A DNA stretch of 64,000 bases from assembly GCA_015179125.1 (NCBI GenBank), contig WHVA01000006.1, positions 310,001 to 374,000 of the forward strand. The letters run 5' to 3'. The translations under genes and the position numbers were made by a program. The notes beneath the pieces were generated by a model that made no database searches, was not told where the DNA came from, and was given only the letters and a program-made list of their open reading frames with translations. Shown one piece after another: positions 60,516 to 64,000 of this stretch (positions within the stretch are counted from its first letter, which is position 1; every line of letters begins with the position of its first letter). The DNA is from Gautieria morchelliformis (taxonomy: Eukaryota > Basidiomycota > Agaricomycetes > Gomphales > Gomphaceae).

Positions 60516-62321
60516 ATGGGCCCCGGAGACACTTCTGAGAAGCTATTGGGTGTTGAGAAGCTTGCTACTGATGGAAGTAATTGGCCATTGTGGCGAGCCA
60601 CTCTCATCAGCTATTTCGAGTCCAAAAATCTACTCAAGCATGTAGAAGGGAGAGTCACTCGACCTCCTGATCCTCCAGTTATGCCCCCAGGCCATATTCT
60701 TACAGAAGCTGAGGAAACTCAGATGGATAAGGCTGAGGAGAAGCTGGAGAGATACCTTGCTAGAGAAGGACAAGCCAAGACCCAAATCATCGTCTCAGTG
60801 TCAGAGTCATTAGCTCTGATGCTACAGAAGCAGAAGACAGCAAAAGAGACTTGGGATGCACTGGTCAATGAAATGACCAAAAAGCCCAAGATGGTCCTCA
60901 CCAGCCTGCAGAGACAACTCCGCAGTATGAGATGTCCTGAGGATGGAGATTTGAGAGATCATTTGGACAAGGCCCAAGACCTATATGCTCGTCTTAATGA
61001 GATGGGAGCCAGAGTTTCCGAAGAAGAATTCATGGACATTATCCTTGCGTCACTTCCACCATCCTATGAGGCAGTCATGAACGCCCTTACCACTTCGCTT
61101 GAAGAATGCGGGATGCCAGTAGTCCCTGATAATATTATTAGGGTACTAAAGGCTCAGTATGACAGGAAGAAAACACTCCCGCAAGAAGAGCAGGTGTTTA
61201 TTGGTTCATCTACTAAGAAGGACCAGAAGGGGCAGAAGGCGCATATATTCACCAACTGCAAAAAGCCTGGACATTCCATCGAAAATTGCTGGGCTAAAGG
61301 AGGTGGTAAAGAAGGTCAAGAACCACGTCAGAAGAAAAAAGCCAAAGGCAAGAAGAAGAAGAAGGGTAAAGCAAAAGCGAATGTTGCCGAAGAAGAGTCC
61401 TCTTCTGAGGAAAGTGGTGATGGGCATCTTGCCTTCACCAATTTCGACGAGTGCTCGAATTTCAATCTGAGCACATCCTCAGGAGTTATAGTCATACTTG
61501 ACACCGGAACGACATCGCATATGACTCCTCATAAAAATTTATTGAGGAACTACTGTCAATTCTCACAGCCGAGGACTATCCGAGCAGCCAACAAAGGCAC
61601 CTTTGATGCCTTCGGTTCAGGACTGCTCGTATTATCCAATAAGGTTGGAGATAAAACAGTAGAAGTCACTTTGCAAGATACATACTATGCACCAAAAATT
61701 GCTGCTACCCTCGTCTCGATCGGTCGGTGCGATGATGCTGGCTACGACATTCGACTCGGTGGCCAGAAATGCACGATATCTAACGCTGTTGGAAAGGTAT
61801 TGATGCAAGCACCGAAGGTCAATGGTTTATATCGACTAGACCTCCAGTCACCAAGTGCTCAAGCCCATATGTGTTTGTCTGCCATGGAAATTCATCAAAA
61901 AATGGGGCACATCTCACAGAAGTCCCTACAACATCTATTAAATCATGGCATGATATTGGGCATTGAACTGAGCTCCACAGGCGATAGAATTGTCTGTGAT
62001 GCGTGTATTCAGGCCAAGATTGGACGCAAACCTCTTCCTCGAGAACCCAGAGACCGAACATCAAAATTCGGTGACAGAATTTATTCTGATGTCTGGGGAC
62101 CTGCAAGACACCTCACGATCGATAAAAAGTCATATTATGTCTCTTTTATCGATGACTACTCAAGAGAATCGGTGATCTATCTCATGGCGAACAAATCAGA
62201 AGCATTTTCAAAGTACAAGCTCTACGAGGCTTTAATGCTTCGACAGAGAAATGTGCACATCAAGGCACTTGTTTCTGATCGAGGGGGCGAGTATACGAGC
62301 TCTGAATTGAACAGCATCTAG
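60516..62321 (+). CDS. Copia F Gag, protease and integrase start
   Basis: 601 codons from MGPGDTSEKLLGVEKLATDG. It carries UBN2-type Gag, an altered zinc knuckle (FTNCKKPGHSIENC, first Cys replaced by Phe), protease VIVILDTGTTSHMT, HHCC (HQKMGHISQKSL, CDACIQAK), and the integrase core up to SDRGGEYTSSEL, where a one-base deletion ends the frame. The knuckle change alone should impair RNA binding. Confidence 0.85.
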   Translation: MGPGDTSEKLLGVEKLATDGSNWPLWRATLISYFESKNLLKHVEGRVTRPPDPPVMPPGHILTEAEETQMDKAEEKLERYLAREGQAKTQIIVSVSESLALMLQKQKTAKETWDALVNEMTKKPKMVLTSLQRQLRSMRCPEDGDLRDHLDKAQDLYARLNEMGARVSEEEFMDIILASLPPSYEAVMNALTTSLEECGMPVVPDNIIRVLKAQYDRKKTLPQEEQVFIGSSTKKDQKGQKAHIFTNCKKPGHSIENCWAKGGGKEGQEPRQKKKAKGKKKKKGKAKANVAEEESSSEESGDGHLAFTNFDECSNFNLSTSSGVIVILDTGTTSHMTPHKNLLRNYCQFSQPRTIRAANKGTFDAFGSGLLVLSNKVGDKTVEVTLQDTYYAPKIAATLVSIGRCDDAGYDIRLGGQKCTISNAVGKVLMQAPKVNGLYRLDLQSPSAQAHMCLSAMEIHQKMGHISQKSLQHLLNHGMILGIELSSTGDRIVCDACIQAKIGRKPLPREPRDRTSKFGDRIYSDVWGPARHLTIDKKSYYVSFIDDYSRESVIYLMANKSEAFSKYKLYEALMLRQRNVHIKALVSDRGGEYTSSELNSI

Positions 62322-64000
62322 CCAAACAAGGCACGAAGCATCAGTTGACAGTACACGACACACCAGAGTCTAATGGTGTTGCCGAACGTCTGAACCGAAC
62401 TCTCACTGAGAGAACTCGTGCCATGCTGCTGGACTCAGGCCTTCCTAAGATATTATGGGGCTATGCAATACAGCATGCCAATTATCTTAGGAACAGGACA
62501 CATACAAGAGCTCTACCGGATAAAACGCCCTACGAGATGATCCACCATGAGAAACCGAATCTCAAAACATTCACGCGTGGGGAACTGAAGTCTATGTTAA
62601 GGTCACTCAGGGAGATAAATTGGAAGCTCGTGCCAAGAGAGCTCGGTGGATAGGAATTTCTGCACAGAGCCATGGTCATTATATTTATTGGCCTGACTCG
62701 CACAAAGTTTCTGTCGAGCGGAATGTTGTGTTTGATTCAGAGATGAAGAAGGGAAAGGTCCCAATCATTTCTATTGAGGAATCCAAGCTACCTACGTCTA
62801 GAGAGGAGAAGAAGGCCATTCCGGCATCAGTGCCTGTGCCCGGTCGCTTAGTCGGCGAAGAGGCAAAGATCGAAGAAATTGATGAAAGTGCACCAGAGGA
62901 ATATCTTGAAGAGCTGCAACCTATTCAGGGAGTTGATGACAGACCTAGAGAAGCTGAACCGATAAGGAGAAGCGAAAGGATCCGTCAACAACAAGTGCAG
63001 CCGGCCCCATCAGGTCCCGTAACAAGATCTCAGACTCAGAGACAAGCTGGCGCACATATGACTACGCTAGCTTACGAGGATGTTGAGGACCATAAAGAAG
63101 TTTTATTCGACCAAGAATTATCCTCCGAGATTGATGGCATCAGTAGCTATGAGTGTGCCATCAGTGCGTTTCCAACCGACGGTCAAAACAGTGACAAGGC
63201 GCCGGATTTGAGTCAAATTGAACCTAGCAATGCAGACGAAGCTCTGAATAATCCTATGTGGAAGAAATCAATGGACAAAGAGTACGAGGCCCTAATCGAA
63301 AAGGAGTGTGGGAACGAGCTAAACCACCTCCTGGAGCCAATATTGTGGTAATAAATGGGTCTACCTTTGGAAGCGTAATCCAGAAGGGAAACCAATAATG
63401 CCTAAATTGAGAATGGTCGCCCAAGGCTTCACACAGAAGTTTGGAGTCGACTATGATGAGACATACTCACCTGTTGCTCGGTTATCCTCCCTACGGATCA
63501 TATGCGCCATTGCTGCTAGAATGACTGGCCTATCCATCAAATGGACGTGGACTATGCATACCTCAATGCTACACTGCCTGAACCTATTTACATGAAGCAG
63601 CCGTATGGATATGAGTCCGGAGACAAAGACGAAGTGCTACTTTTGAAGAAAGCACTCTACGGCCTCAAACAATCTGGAAGGGAATGGTACAAACGTCTAA
63701 GTGGTGAATTCCACAAATTAGGATTCACTACGTCAGCCACAATGGGGCTGTATTTTATAGACGTGGCGGAAAGGGGCATGTGATCATTGCAACAGCTGTG
63801 GATGATCTCACATCACAGCTGAGAATCAGTCAGTCCTGGACGAAGTCAAACGAGATCTTGCTCAGGTCTTCAGTATGAAAGATCTAGGCGAGATTCATTG
63901 GCTATTGAATCTTAAAATCGAAAGAGACTGGCAGAAGAAAACCATTGCAATTTCACAACCTGCATACATCAGAAGATCATCAAAAATTCAATCTCGAAGA
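62322..64000 (+). pseudogene. Copia F integrase end, RT, broken
   Basis: Continuation in several frames: TVHDTPESNGVAERLNRTL, RARWIGISAQSHGHYIYWPDS, MVAQGFTQKFGVDYDETYSPVARL, MDVDYAYLNATLPEPIYM, LLLKKALYGLKQSGREWY, AVDD near 63795. Each matches E. At least four frame changes occur. Confidence 0.85.

Larger units (their letters stand above)
60516..64000 (+). mobile_element. Copia retrotransposon F, degraded, runs off right edge
   Basis: It is a relative of E in opposite orientation. Gag-protease-integrase is open from ATG 60516 to 62321. It has lost one base near 62310 (ELNSI instead of EFEQHL), with further shifts near 62600, 63330 and 63750. The RT region is cut by the window end. Confidence 0.9.

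Overview
The window looks like basidiomycete (mushroom-forming, Agaricomycete-like) nuclear DNA. The evidence is short GT..AG introns of about 45-70 bp, a class I hydrophobin, a large DUF6535 membrane protein, an F-box protein of the basidiomycete type, a fragment resembling a class II ligninolytic peroxidase, and many LTR retrotransposons. I do not name a species.

Region 1 (1-20800) is a stack of nested LTR elements. The base is a D-type LTR (right part 20084-20800). A minus-strand Ty3/gypsy chromovirus, B2 (5' LTR 19870-20083), inserted into it. A plus-strand chromovirus, A (8901-16299), is inserted in the B2 reverse transcriptase gene with a TCATG target duplication. A second B copy, B1 (1-4060), seems to have inserted into the ORF3 gene of B2 with a GTGGC duplication. 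The segment was then inverted, which explains LTRs in opposite orientations at 3848-4060 and 5180-5393. Element A is young (two LTR differences seen by eye). It shows a Tf1-like self-priming signature, a textbook -1 frameshift signal between gag and pol, and a spliced antisense gene between pol and the 3' LTR.

Region 2 (20801-26570) holds a LINE-type gag relic, a strongly C-rich low-complexity tract, and a hydrophobin gene whose promoter and first exon contain four consecutive inverted repeats. A pair of diverged direct repeats flanks the hydrophobin.

Region 3 (27175-41048) is the host-gene island: a DUF6535 protein (-), a triplicated tandem repeat, a dynactin p24-like subunit (-), a calcipressin/RCAN homologue (-), an ACS/allantoate-permease-type MFS transporter (-), a small possible membrane protein (-) and an F-box-like protein (+).

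Region 4 (41518-64000) is again mobile-element rich: D-type LTR fragments, a tRNA-like sequence, a truncated A-related element (C), a peroxidase-like fragment, a copia pol remnant split by a complete D solo LTR (CCTCT duplication), a young complete copia element E (51530-56774, LTRs that look identical, TCCGA duplication), an Ulp1-like protease relic, and a diverged copia element F that runs off the right edge.

The host genes show no evident functional cluster. Most of the biology here is retrotransposon structure and turnover. All coordinates and comparisons were read by eye, and exon junctions are predictions.
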